DNA from: Ovis canadensis
Lineage: Eukaryota; Chordata; Mammalia; Artiodactyla; Bovidae
DNA length: 64,000 nt
Reading direction: 5' to 3'
Assembly (NCBI RefSeq): GCF_042477335.2
Contig: NC_091262.1
Span: forward strand, 43,931,001 to 43,995,000
Position 1 is the stretch's first letter. Every line of letters starts with the position of its first letter. This document shows, in pieces, positions 22,113-34,200 of this stretch. The translations under genes and the position numbers were made by a program. A model generated the notes under the pieces. The model was given only the letters and a program-made list of their open reading frames with translations, had not been told where the DNA came from and searched no databases.

Positions 22113-23019
22113 AAAGCACATATTATTACTGTGACTATTCAGGGAGGATGGGAAAGGCATCAGGATGTGCTCTGAGAGTGGGGCATCTGATTGGGAGACT
22201 TCAGAGTGGGCTGTCGGGGGTGACAGAACCTAGGCTGTGGCAGTGGAGGGAGGAGGGAGCCCAGGAGTGCTGGTGGCTAAGGTGGAGGGACGCGTCATTA
22301 GAGATGAGGAGGTCAAGCAACTGTGTAGCCAGGTGCTGCATTTGTCCCCGAGGACAGCAGGGCTTGGGGTGAAGGAGCCAGATGGGAACTTCCAGAATGA
22401 GTGCATGTGAGATGGAACAGGGAGGAGGTATGTGGGCGGCAGGAGGCTACACAAAGGCTGGTCAGGGGAAGAAAGCAGGCCACCACTGTCCTGAGGAACA
22501 AGAGGTGAAGGTCCTCAGGGTAGGGCCAGGTTTAGTGAAGCAGAAGGTGAAGGGTGGGAGTGTTCTTTGACATGGGGAACGGCTTCTGGGAGCTTCGAGG
22601 GAGGGAGCAGGAAGCTAGAATCAGGGCTGGGGCCACAGGACAGATGGTGGGTGTTTGAGGCTGAGGATGCGAGGCTGGGATTGGCAGGCTTCCAAGCTCC
22701 CAGAAGGCCCCTGCTGAGTCTGTGGGCTCCAGCCCATGGGCCAAATGCTGTGCTTCCCTTCAGGCAAACACACTTGCAGGGAGGAATTGAGGGACCCTGC
22801 CCTAAGTAGGAAACATACTCCCTTGGGAAGAGTCTGGGCCTCTCTCCCCAGCTAGCTTTGGAGACCCTGGACTCTCCCGGGGCGTCTATGTCCCTCTTCT
22901 TTAGAAGGGCAGCCCCGGGAGTGCACCGAAGGGCGCCACCGCGAGCACAGTTTAGGGACAAGGCAGAAATTCCAGAAATTCCAGATTCTCTGAGGGGCGC
23001 CGGCGGGCTATGGACAGGA
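22113..23019. other. Unique sequence upstream of the ADAMTS7 CpG island
   Basis: No repeat or gene is recognised. G+C rises steadily toward 23020. Open frames across this stretch and the island lack domains. Confidence 0.4.
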
Positions 23020-23193
23020 GGGCCCTTCTTGGCTCCACCGCCAGACGGCGCCCTCGGCCCGGTGGGCGGCCGACCGGCCGTCGGGGGGCGCTGCGTGCGC
23101 CCTGCCCAGTGCTCCGCCCCTGAGCGGTGGGCAGTCGGCCCGGGCCCGGAGTGGCCCGAGAGGGTGGGGCGAGGGAGGGGCGAGGCCGCGCCT

Positions 23194-23222
23194 GGGCGGG
23201 AGGGGCGGGCCGGGGGCGGGGG
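23194..23222 (+). promoter_or_regulatory. G-quadruplex-capable GC-box cluster
   Basis: Five or more runs of at least three G are separated by one- or two-base loops on the plus strand, which fits the usual G4 pattern. The runs overlap Sp/KLF-type GC boxes. Position is about 310-335 bp before the ADAMTS7 ATG. Confidence 0.5.
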
Positions 23223-23260
23223 AAGGAGCCCGAGGGGCGGGGCGGGGGCCCGCGGCGTTT

Positions 23261-23310
23261 CTCCCTCCCTCCCTCCTTCCCTTTCTTTCTCCTCTTCTCA
23301 CTCTCCAGTC
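23261..23310 (+). repeat. Polypyrimidine tract in ADAMTS7 promoter/5' UTR
   Basis: About 50 bases consist almost only of C and T, including CCCTCCCTCCCT followed by CTTT/CTCC runs. Homopurine-homopyrimidine DNA of this type can form triplex (H-) DNA. It lies between the GC boxes and the start codon. Confidence 0.5.
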
Positions 23311-23529
23311 TTTTCTTTGCCTTCGCAGCCGGCCGAGGGGGCGGGCCCTGCAGCCTTTGTTGCTCGCAGCCGAGTGCAGCCGCCCGCCGGGCGGCAGTCC
23401 GGGCCCAGGACTCCGGGAGCTGCACGCGGGTCGGGCATGTCCTGAGCCGGACCCGGGACCGGGCAGCGAACGGACGGGACGGACGAGAGCGTGTGCGAGG
23501 GGTCGCTCGGCGGCCGCCTGGCCCCGGCC

Positions 23530-23629
23530 ATGCCCAGCGGCCCGAGTCCCCGAAGCCCCGCGCCGCTGCTGCGCCCCCTGCTCCTGTTCCTCTCGGTCCT
23601 GGCGCCGGGCGCCCACGGATCTGCACCAG
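23530..23629 (+). CDS. ADAMTS7: ADAMTS7 exon 1 (coding part)
   Basis: The ATG has a Kozak-like context (GCC before ATG). It encodes 33 codons plus one base: a Pro/Ser-rich start, then the hydrophobic Leu-rich signal-peptide core at residues 13-25. The donor is CAG|GTGGGT, leaving phase 1. Confidence 0.94.
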
Positions 23630-24556
23630 GTGGGTGGCTGCCCCGCCCCGGCCGGCCGGCCCTGCCACCCCTCCCGGCTTCTCCAGCCTAGGTTCAGCCC
23701 CTTCTCTCCTCTGCAGATTCTGCTCCCTCCAGGCTCTGCCGGGAGGGGTCGCCCCCCACTCTCCTGGTGTTAGGACAGGGGTGGGCTTAGGGCAGCGAAA
23801 CCGCGCCTTCAGGGTGCCTTCCCCAGCCCTCGACTCCGCTACGCACCCTGCCCATAGCCGGAATAAGCCTCTTACACGCTCTTCGAGCTCCCGTTTCCCC
23901 ACCTCGGGTGCAGCAGATCGCGTCTGTCTCTCCCGGGGAATCTCTTCGTCTGAGCAACTGGACGGAGCGCGGCTTGCTCACGATGTATTGTTTCTCGCCC
24001 TCCTCAGTGTGCCTCCTCTGGAAAGCAGGCTGGCCAGGGCGCTGCGGGCGGAGTCGCGGGGTCGCAGGTCTACGCGGTCCCCCGCCGAGCCCCGGCCCCT
24101 CGCCCCGGTCCCCAGCCTCTAGGCAGCCTGCCCGGCCCTCAGGCTCCCTGGGCCGGGTCTTGCGCTGTCCTTGCACTTCCTGCCTCCCCCTCCCCCAAGT
24201 GTGAAGGAGCCGGGAGTGCAGCGCGGAGAAGGAGCTTCTTTCCCCGGCCCTGGTCTTGGCTCTCCCCGCCCAGCCCCGCCCGGCTGGCCTCCGACGAGCC
24301 TCTGGCCCGGGTCCAGAATCATGCTCCGTCCCGGTCCGCCGGGCCGCGGAGCTCCTGGAGCGTCCGGCCTGGGAATTTAGGATCGAAGAGTGTAGAGGAC
24401 CCCATGGCCTTGCGCTCTGGGAGCTCCCGGTCTCATGGGCGCGGGTAGAATAGTGGGAAGCGCTGTAGAGGCGAGGGAGTCGAGAAGGCTTTGTAGGAGA
24501 GGGGCCCTAGCTTGGAGAGACTGAAAGGATGGATGAACTTTAGATGGGCTGGAAGG

Positions 24557-24600
<44 letters not shown>

Positions 24601-24670
24601 TGGATGAACTTTAGATGGGCTGGAAGGGTGTGTGTGTGTGTGTGTGATGGATGAACTTTAGATGGGCTGG

Positions 24671-24703
<33 letters not shown>

Positions 24704-24727
24704 ATGGATGAACTTTAGATGGGCTGG

Positions 24728-24765
<38 letters not shown>

Positions 24766-25010
24766 TGGATGAACTTTAGATGGGCTGGAAGGGTGTGTGT
24801 GTGTGTGATGGATGAACTTTAGATGGGCTGGAAGGGTGTGTGTGTGTGTGTGTGTGTGATGGATGAACTTTAGATGGGCTGGAAGGGTGTGTGTGTGTGT
24901 GTGTGTGTGATGGATGAACTTTAGATGGGCTGGAAGGGTGTGTGTGTGTGTGTGTGTGATGGATGAACTTTAGATGGGCTGGAAGGGTGTGTGTGTGTGT
25001 GTGTGTGTCT

Positions 25011-25046
<36 letters not shown>

Positions 25047-25178
25047 TGGATGAACTTTAGATGGGCTGGAAGGGTGTGTGTGTGTGTGTGTGTGTGTGAT
25101 GGATGAACTTTAGATGGGCTGGAAGAGTGTGTGTGTGTGTGTGTGTGTGTGTGATGGATGAACTTTAGATGGGCTGGA

Positions 25179-25217
<39 letters not shown>

Positions 25218-25240
25218 TGGATGAACTTTAGATGGGCTGG

Positions 25241-25273
<33 letters not shown>

Positions 25274-28200
25274 ATGGATGAACTTTAGATGGGCTGGAAG
25301 GGGGTGTGGGGAAGTGGGGGGATGTGTGGGTGTGGGTGGGTGGGTGCAGCCCAACAGGGCTTGGTGGAGTGGGTGGGGGTGGGGTGGCTAGGTTAGGCCT
25401 TTGAGCTGGGTTTTGGGAAGACCTCCCTCCCCAGCAGAGGGATTGTGGTTGTGAGGCTGGAAAAGCATATAGGCCGGAATGTAGGGAGCATTTAAGCCTG
25501 ATCTTAGAGGTTCGCGGAACCGTTGAGGGGTGCAGCTGATGAAAGCCTTTGAGGGGAGCAGTGTTTTAGGGAGGAAGCTCCCCGTCTAGCACCAATGTGT
25601 AGGGGACAGAGCAAATATTTAATGAGACCTACCATGTGCCAGCATCCCTACTTCTTATTTCTCATCAGCTCCACAACAACCCTGCAAGGTGTGTGATGGA
25701 AAGTTCTTTTATAAATGAGAGGACAGATTCAGAGAGGAGAGTGACCTGCTAGGTTAGACTCCTGGGCTACCTGGGTGAAGCCTGTGTTTTCCCACTGCCC
25801 CAAAGCTGGGGACCAGTGAGGGTGAACCAGGTGATGGGAGCAGGAAAGTAGTTGCCCCAAGGAAGTGCCCCTGAAGCCTGAACTTGGGTCCAGGCTCCCT
25901 GGCAGTTGTGGGAGAAAGGTTATGTGTGTGTCAGGGGACGGAGGGGAGTGCCTGTGGTCAGGGTCCCCTTCTACTGCAAGCCAGACACATGTATGAGCTT
26001 GCCCATGTTGTTAAACTGGGATAATGGTATCTATCTCCAAGGGTTGTTATGAGAATTCAGTGAGATGCTGAATGTGTTTGCTTCACACAGAGCAGAGAGA
26101 CTGCCATGTGGTGGCTGTGGTTTTTATGAGTCTGCCAGATAGACCCAATAAGATTAGGGAGTCCTTGGTGTGTCCTGAAACTTGGACCTGCCATTTGGGG
26201 TGGAGGAAAGGCAAGCGCCCCTCCTATCTAATCTGGGTCACCCTTCAGGTGAGTGTCTGTCTCCAGTGTCCCTATAGATACGTCGCATGAGGTCCTCCCC
26301 AGTCTCTCCCACTCGGCATCCCTGACATGGAGGCTGCTGAGCTCTTTGTCATTTTCTTTAGATCTGCCTGGGGGACCTAGACCGGGTGCTCTGCCCGCTG
26401 AATGCGACCCTGATAGAGGCCAAAGAAAACATCTTGGGCTCACTTTTAGAAAAATGTAACAAACCAAGGGACTTGTTGGGATTGCTGGGACTGGCGCAGG
26501 GGCCCACCGAAACACTGTTTCACGCGTGAGCTCCGTGTGCGTGTGCATGCAGACAAGTGCAGACAGACTGGGGTGGGAGGGCGTGTGTCACACACCCCCT
26601 GGTTATTTTTTCTCTTTGTCATGAGCTATGGGTCATTTGAAGAGCTGGACTGTAACTCAGGTACTCGATAAGGAGGTGAGGGTAAACACCATGTTGGCAT
26701 TTCTCTGGTAGAAGTTCCAGGGTGACAGTTCTGTCACCTAGCAGTGATATTCAAAGTATTCAACACCCGTTGTGGCAGGAACACACTCCAATCACAACCG
26801 AATAACCTTCCCGGCAGGACAGACTCAGCCATGAACCACTGGCAGTCCCTGCTCCCATCTGCAGTAGCTTTAGCACTGCTGGCTCAGCTCTGATGGACAA
26901 TTACCCTTTGCTGGCACTGGGTGGTGGTACTTTCAGCCACCATGATCTCTACCAGCCATCAGCTATCAGAGACACTGAAAGGGTTGTTTATTTTTTAACT
27001 TACTCTGTCCTCATTTAAAAATATTTTAATAGTAAAACAATACAAATTGACTATTGAAAATGAATGCAGAATAAAGCAAGAAAATGAAAATTATTGCAGT
27101 AAAAGTGGTAACATCCTGTAAGCAATTTTACATTTCTTATTAAAATATTAAGTCATTAGGCAAAAGAAGTTTTTAAAGAAATAGCTAAGTATACTTGAGA
27201 ACTTCTCTTGCTAATTTTCAGTCATAACAGTCACATTTGCTTTGTGTTACTATCTATTGAACTAAGCGCTTATGTATTGACGCACTGAATTCTCACACAA
27301 CCTAAGGTATGAATATTATCATGCCCGTATTACAGATGGAGGAACTGAGACTGTGTGCTTAATTTACCCATGGCCTCACAGCTTTTGATGGCAAAGTTGT
27401 GATGCAGACCCCGACGCTCTGACTATAGAGCACATTACTTCTAATGCTTTTTGCCTGCAGCGTATTTCTACTTACATTTTTGAACTTAAGAGGATGCTTC
27501 TTTATAACTCTCTTGAATTTCTATCTTGCAATAATTTCCCAAGGTCTAGAGCAGGGGTTCTGAACAGGACTGCATACCCCCAAGTTCGTGGATCCCTCCC
27601 CAGGGACACTGTTGAGCTCGGGGCCATCTCTCCCCAGGGGATCTGATTCCCCAGCCTTACACATCATGCCGTCTCCCACCCACATACAGTTGAGGACACT
27701 GCCGTTGCCTAGAAGTGTGCCATGTAGCTTCCGTTTTTCTGGTACACTGAGCACTTCTGGGCTAATTGGCATCAGCACCCCACACCTTCAGCTTGTCTTT
27801 AGCAGCCTTGATTGTGATGGTTCATGCCCAGGGAACTGCTTTTAACATTTATTTAAAATAAAACCTTGGAGTGTAACTGTTTTCTTATTCTCCATCTATT
27901 TGTTCCATGACCCTCCTTAAATTTTCTGACTTGGATACTCTGAGCAGATGAGGAAACTGAGGCCCAGCAAGATGAAGTAACTGTCCAGGCTACACAACTA
28001 TTAAGTAGCCAAGTTGGCACCTGAACCCAGGTCTAGCTGTGTTCAGCGCTCACACTCTTACATTGCTTTGTAACTCCATTGTCTCTCATTCCACAAAACA
28101 CGTGCCTGGGTCAAGCTTCTTATTGCTTGTTCCCCTCACCTGACTTTTTCCTATTTCTCTGGTGGTCTATGACATGATGCCCACTGCGAAGCTGTCCTCA

Positions 28201-31200
28201 TCCTCATGCTTAAATATGTACCCATATGTCAAGGGGACATGTCACATGCGCCCCTTTGACAAAGCTCTTCTTCCCCATACATCTCTGGGCTATCTCCTCC
28301 CCTCTCTTGGACTTTCCCAGCTCTGTGCCAGGGGTATGGATCATGAGTGCCCTGCACCCATTTATTCTCAGGGCTAGGATAGTGTCTTATACATTTTCCT
28401 GGACATTAGGGCACTTAACTCTCCCTCACAACACCGAATGTCGTGGACCAGCTAGGTAACATAACAAAGCTGATGGGAAGACACTTTTCGTGAATCGTAG
28501 GGCCTCTTGGCCCAGCCCTTGTTTTCCCATTGTTGTTAGAGATTCAGTTCTTTACTGAATGAAAGACAGCACAAGTGTGAAGCTGGGGGCAACCTATATT
28601 TAGCGACAGTGCTGAGAACACATAGGAAGTGGTGGAGACTGAGGCAGATGGAAAAGCACAGGCCCTCTCTAACGGGCCACCTCTGACAAGTGTGAATTTA
28701 GGCCTGACATGGATGGACGATAAGACTTTAAGCTGAAAATTGAGACTTTTGTACAAAATCATGTGATTTTTTTCTTTTTTTAAAAAACACTGGCAACTGA
28801 TTAAATACTGTTCAACATTTTTGCCAGTCCAACAAACCACTACCTGCCCCTAATCAATACACTGACAAACAAAAATAAAAACAAGTCTGCAAGCTGTGGT
28901 TGTGGAGTTGCCCTCCCAAATGCCCTTATGAGGATGAGACAGCAAGAAGTCTTCAACTATCCAGCCCAGTGGCTTCCAGATGCCAGCCTTGAAATGGTTC
29001 CATCAGAATCCCCAGAACGTTAAGAAAAATACAGATTCTGGGGCCTCAGAGCTCTGGAGCTATGGAATCAGAATCTCTGGGCTGGGTCCTGGGCAGCTAC
29101 AGTTTTTCAGAGCTCTCCAGGTACTGCTGATGTGCAGCCAGGTTTATGTCCAGTAAGGAATTTCTTAACTTCCCTGATGACTACAATCCCTTGAGGCTTT
29201 TGGTAAAAACACAGCTTCCCAGTCCCATTTCCTGGAGATGCTGATTCAGTGGGTCTGGGACAGGGCCTGAGAATTTGTTTTTAACAAATTCTCATCCGAG
29301 AAGTCTGGAAAAATCCTTGCACTTGTGCCCTCCTGAAACTCAGAGACAAGGACAATTTGCCTAAAGCACTGAACAAGTCACTCCAGCCCACCCTGTGTCC
29401 TGCCTCTCAGAGAATGCTCTTAGAGGACTGCCCTGATAGCTGGCCCACTGGGGCAGTTGTGGGCAGTGGGGGGTGTCCTCAGCGGGGCTGCAGGGGGCCA
29501 CACCACGCAGCGCACTCTTCAAGTGGTTTGGCAGGAGACAGATTGGAGAGTGAGCTGAGTTTCTGCAGCCTGGCCTGGAGGGAGCTTCAGGCTGGACTTG
29601 GCTTCCTTTCCCACCCCAGCAGCAGCCACACAGAGAGCCCTGTAGGACAGCTGCAGGGCACTCAGGCATTCTTGTGGCCTTGAGGGGTCTTTGTCATGAG
29701 CAGCCAGGATCCCACAAGCTGGGCATAAAGCCAGGATAAGCCCCAGAGCTAGGCAGGACCAGAGGCTGGGACAAACCTCAGATGGGCCAGTTTCCTACCT
29801 GCACCTTAGAGCCTGGGAACTGTGGAGAAGGAAAACAGAGAACGAGAGCGTGAGCCCTGGGGTTCCTGCCCACTCCCAGCAGTGCTGCTCTTCTTTGTGT
29901 GTGTCCACGTGAGATTTCTTTTGAAGGCTAGGTCTAGTGGTCAAAATAGTTGGAAAAGTTTGATCGAGTCCAGCTCATGTTCACTTGGTCATGTCTGACT
30001 CTTTGTGACCCCATGGACTGCAGCACGCCAGGCTTCCCTGTCCATCACCAATTCCTGGAGCTTGTTCAAACTCATGTCCATCAAGTCGATGATGCCATCC
30101 AACCATCTCATCCTCTGTTGCCCCCTTCTCCTCCTGCCTTCAATCTTTCCCAGCATCAGGGTCTTTTCCAATGGGTCAGTTCTTCACATCAGGTGGCCAA
30201 AGTATTGGAGCTTCAGCTTCAGCATCAGTCCTTTCAATGAATATTCAGGACTGATTTCCTTTAGGATTGACTGGTTTGATCTCCTTGCAGTCCAAGGGAC
30301 TCTCAAGTCTTCTCCAACACCACAGTTCAAAAACATCAATTCTTCAGTGCTCAGCTTTCTTTATAGTCCAACTCTGACATCCATACATGACCACTGGAAA
30401 AACCATAGCTTTAACTAGATGGACTTTTGTTGGCAAAGTAATGTCTCTGCTTTTTAACATGCTGTCTAGGTTGGTCATAGCTTTGATATTAGCAGTGGAG
30501 AAACAGACCCAGCAAGAGACAGACCTCTGAGAATGAAGAAGGATGTTACTGGGAGGTTGAAACCATTTGGGAGACTTTATTACTCTTTCTGTGTGCTTTA
30601 GGCTAGTCTCTGCACCTTTCTGAATGTCTCTCTGCTTTCTCCAGGAGCAATCTGGAGACTCTCCTGCAGGTGTCCTAACTTGGAATCCATAGCCACAGGG
30701 ACCTGGGTAGAATTCAGAGGATCCATGAACTTGGATGGGACTATATTACATCTTTAATTTTTCTAACCTTGAAGTGAAATTCAGTATTTCCTTCCATTAC
30801 AAATATTAGCAACAAATTATTAGTATTAGCAGTATCTCTGATTTAGCTACCAATGATTGTTCAGTTGCTAAGTCATGTCCAACTCTTTGTGACCCCATGG
30901 ACTGTAGCATGCCAGTCTTCCCTGTCCTTCACTATCTCCTGGAGTTTGCTCAAATTCATGGTCATTGAGTCGGTGATGATACCTGACTATCTCATTCTCT
31001 GCCTCCCCCTTCTGCTTTTGCCCTTAATCTTTCTTAGCATCAGAGTCTTTTCAGTGAGTTGGCACTTCACAGCAAGTGGCCAAAGTATTGGAGCTTCAGC
31101 TTCAGCATCAGTCCTTCTAGTGAATATTCAGGGCTGATTTCCTTTAGGATTAATTGGTTTGATCTCTTTGCTGTCCAAGGGACTCTCAAGTCTTCTCCAG

Positions 31201-34200
31201 CACCACAATTTGGAAGTATCAATTCTTCAATGCTTAGCGTACTTTAGGATCCAACTCTTATATCTGTACATGACTACTGAAAAACCATAGCTTCAACCAA
31301 ATGGACAAAGTGATGTCTCTGCTTTTTAATACACTATCTAGGTTTGTCATGGCTTTTCTTCCAAGGAGCAAGCATCCTTTAATTTCAGGACTGCTGTCAC
31401 CGTCTACAGTCCACAGTGATTTTGGAGCCCAAGAAGAGAAAATCTGTCACTGTTTCCACTTTTTTGCCATCTATTTGCCATAACGTGATGGGACCAGATG
31501 CCATGATCTTAGTTTTTGAGTGTTGAGTTTCAAGCCAGCTCTTTCACTCTCTTCACCCTCATCAAGAGGCTCTTTAGTTCCACTTTCTGCCATTAGAGTA
31601 GTAACATCTGTGTGTCTGAGGTGGTTGTTTCTCCCAACAATCTTGATTCCAGCTTGTGATTCAGCCAGCCCAGCATTTTGCATGATGTACTCTGCATAGA
31701 CATTAAATAAATAGAGTAACAATATACAGTGTTGATGTACTCCTTTCTCAAGTTTGAACCACATCTGGTTCTAACTGTTGCTTTTTGACCTGCATACAGG
31801 TTTCTCAGGAGACAGGTAAGCTACCAATAGGGACAAGAAAAAAAATTTTTTTTCTTTGTTTTTAATCTCAATACAGTTGCAGGTATCTTGTAATAAGGCT
31901 GATGCTCTTCACTACTTTGAAATCATCATAGTTATTAAACTTGCCTTTGGATCTTGTTTAATGCATTAGGAAAGGAACACATGATTTCACATCTACTTTT
32001 TAAATTATTTTGACAGTTTTAATTCAATATAATGAATTTCCTTGGTATTCCTATACATTTAATCATACATACTTAAAAACATTTTTTTGAGGAGTCCATG
32101 GCAGAAAAAGGTTAAGAATCAAGACTTATTGGGAAATCAAGCAGACAGAATGACTAGGAGAGGATTCTGCAAATTTTTCCAGCCCTGGAATCTTTTCATT
32201 TGAACTCTCAAATGTGAAAGAAGTAAACTAGAGCTGCTTGGTTGAAGTGGTAGTGATGAGGGGCCAGGGAGCCCTACCTGGGCGGTCCTTCTCTGACTCC
32301 CCATCTCAGGAGGCCTGGAGATGTGTGCAGAAGAACCATCAAGCACTTTAAAAAATCCATCAGGCTAATAATAATCTAATAATCATAATTGCCATCGTAT
32401 TCAGTCGTATTCATCGTATTCAGTGGTCCAGGCGCTGCTATATGTGGAGTAGTTCAGTTCATTTAATCTTCAGCCCCCAAAGTGTAAGTTATGATCCCCT
32501 TTCTACAGATTTTACACAAATACTTACTGAGAAACTACTAGTTTCCAGACATTCTTGAACACTTAAAATCTTCAGCAAAGACTCTAAAGATTCTTGCCCT
32601 CCTAGAGTTCACACTGGGAGGAGATAGAGAAAGAAAAATAGAAAAAAGAATGCAGATGTTAAGTGATACAGTATGTGAGACGTGCTGTGGGGAAAAATAA
32701 AGCAGGGAAGAGGGGATAGGGAGAGGCGGGGAGTTGCAATTTTAAAAAGAAGTGAGTAAGCTTTGGGGAAGGACCTGAAGGAAGTCAGTGCTTTATAGTC
32801 CTGTGGGAAACTGAGGGAAGCCTGTTCCTGGTGGAGGGAACAAGAAAGCAAAATCTTGAGCAGGGGCAGCAAGGAGGCCAGTGGCCGAATACAGGGAATT
32901 CGGGAGGTGTAGCTGAGATGAGGGAGAAGGCAATGGCACCCCACTGCAGCACTCTTGCCTGGAAAATCCCATGGATGAAGGAGTCTGGTAGGCTGCAGTC
33001 CATGGGGTCTTGAAGAGTCGGACACAACTGAGCGACTTCCCTTTCACTTTTCACTTTCATGCATTGGAGAAGGAAATGGCAACCCACTCCAGTGTTCTTG
33101 CCTGGAGAATCCCAGGGACGGGGGAGCCTGGTGGGCTGCCGTCTATGGGGTCGCATAGAGTCAGACGCGACTGAAGCGACTTAGCAGCAGCAGCTGAGAT
33201 GAGATCGGAGGTATCCTTGCCTAGGACGTCCCTGTCCATCGCTAGAACAGTTTTCTGCTGTGTGTGAGCTGGGGGCCACTGCAGGGTTTTGAGCAGAGAA
33301 AGGTTATGATCTGACAGCTCTGGAACGAGTCCCTGTGACTACTACGTGGAAAGCTAATCAGACTGGAGGAGAGGGACCCGAAGCGGTCACTAACGGAAGC
33401 AGGGAGACTTGTGAAGAGGTTATTGCGATCACCTGGGTGGAGCTCGCGAGGCACGGAGCGGTGAAACAGCACAGGTGGTGGATGTCTGAATCCCGGCACT
33501 TGGACCTCAGCGCCCCGTTGGGCTCCTCGGCTCCCACTCCGTCTCGGCTCTTCTTCCTGCAGGGCACGCCGCCGAGGGCCGGGCGGCGCTGGACATTGTG
33601 CACCCGGTCCGTGTGGATTCGGGGGGCTCCTTCCTGTCCTACGAGCTGTGGCCCCGCGCGCTGCGCAAGAGGGACTTGTCCGCGCGCCCTAGCGCGCCCA
33701 CCTTCTACGAGCTGCAATACCGCGGCCGCGAGCTGCGTTTCAACTTGACCACCAACCCACACCTGCTGGCGCCCGGCTTCGTGAGCGAGACGCGGCGGCG
33801 GGGCGGCCTGGGCCGAGCGCACATCCGGGCCCGTGCCCCCGCCTGCCACCTGCTAGGTGAGGTGCAGGACCCCGAGCTCGAGGGCGGCCTGGCGGCCATC
33901 AGCGCCTGCGACGGCCTGGTGAGTGCGCGGGGTGAGCTGGAGGGCGTGGGGGCCACCCCCATCCCCACCCCCTGCCTGGCCACGGACTTGTCTGCTGGTT
34001 TTGGCCCGTTGGCGTTCCCCCTTCCAGCCTTAGCTATTAGCACCTGTAAAATGGGGTGGCATTTTACAGGCATGCTCAGGCATATTTATTCTCTAGGGCA
34101 GCGGTTCTCAAACTTTAAAGCAAGCCAGTCATCCAGGCCTAGTGGAAAACCTGGTGTCCCATAGGGTAGATGGGGAGAGGGGGTGGGGAACATGCATTTC

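Larger units (their letters stand above)
23020..23529 (+). promoter_or_regulatory. ADAMTS7: ADAMTS7 CpG-island promoter and 5' UTR
   Basis: An extremely GC- and CpG-rich stretch lies directly before the ADAMTS7 start codon. It contains a cluster of GC boxes (GGGCGGG and GGGGCGGG cores, about 23194-23250) and a pyrimidine-only tract at about 23261-23310. No TATA box is evident, as expected for a dispersed CpG-island promoter. The transcription start cannot be placed by eye; it probably lies between about 23300 and 23480. Confidence 0.7.

Noticed and set aside
22952-23902. 316-codon minus-strand open frame across the ADAMTS7 promoter
   Set aside because: Arg/Gly/Pro-rich sequence typical of open frames in CpG islands; it covers the promoter and exon 1 and has no domain.
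23127-24122. 331-codon plus-strand open frame across exon 1
   Set aside because: It is out of frame with the true signal peptide and reads through the exon 1 donor; CpG-island artefact.
24776-25354. 192-codon minus frame with His-Thr repeats
   Set aside because: It is the translation of the TG/unit minisatellite; the periodic protein reflects the DNA repeat, not a gene.
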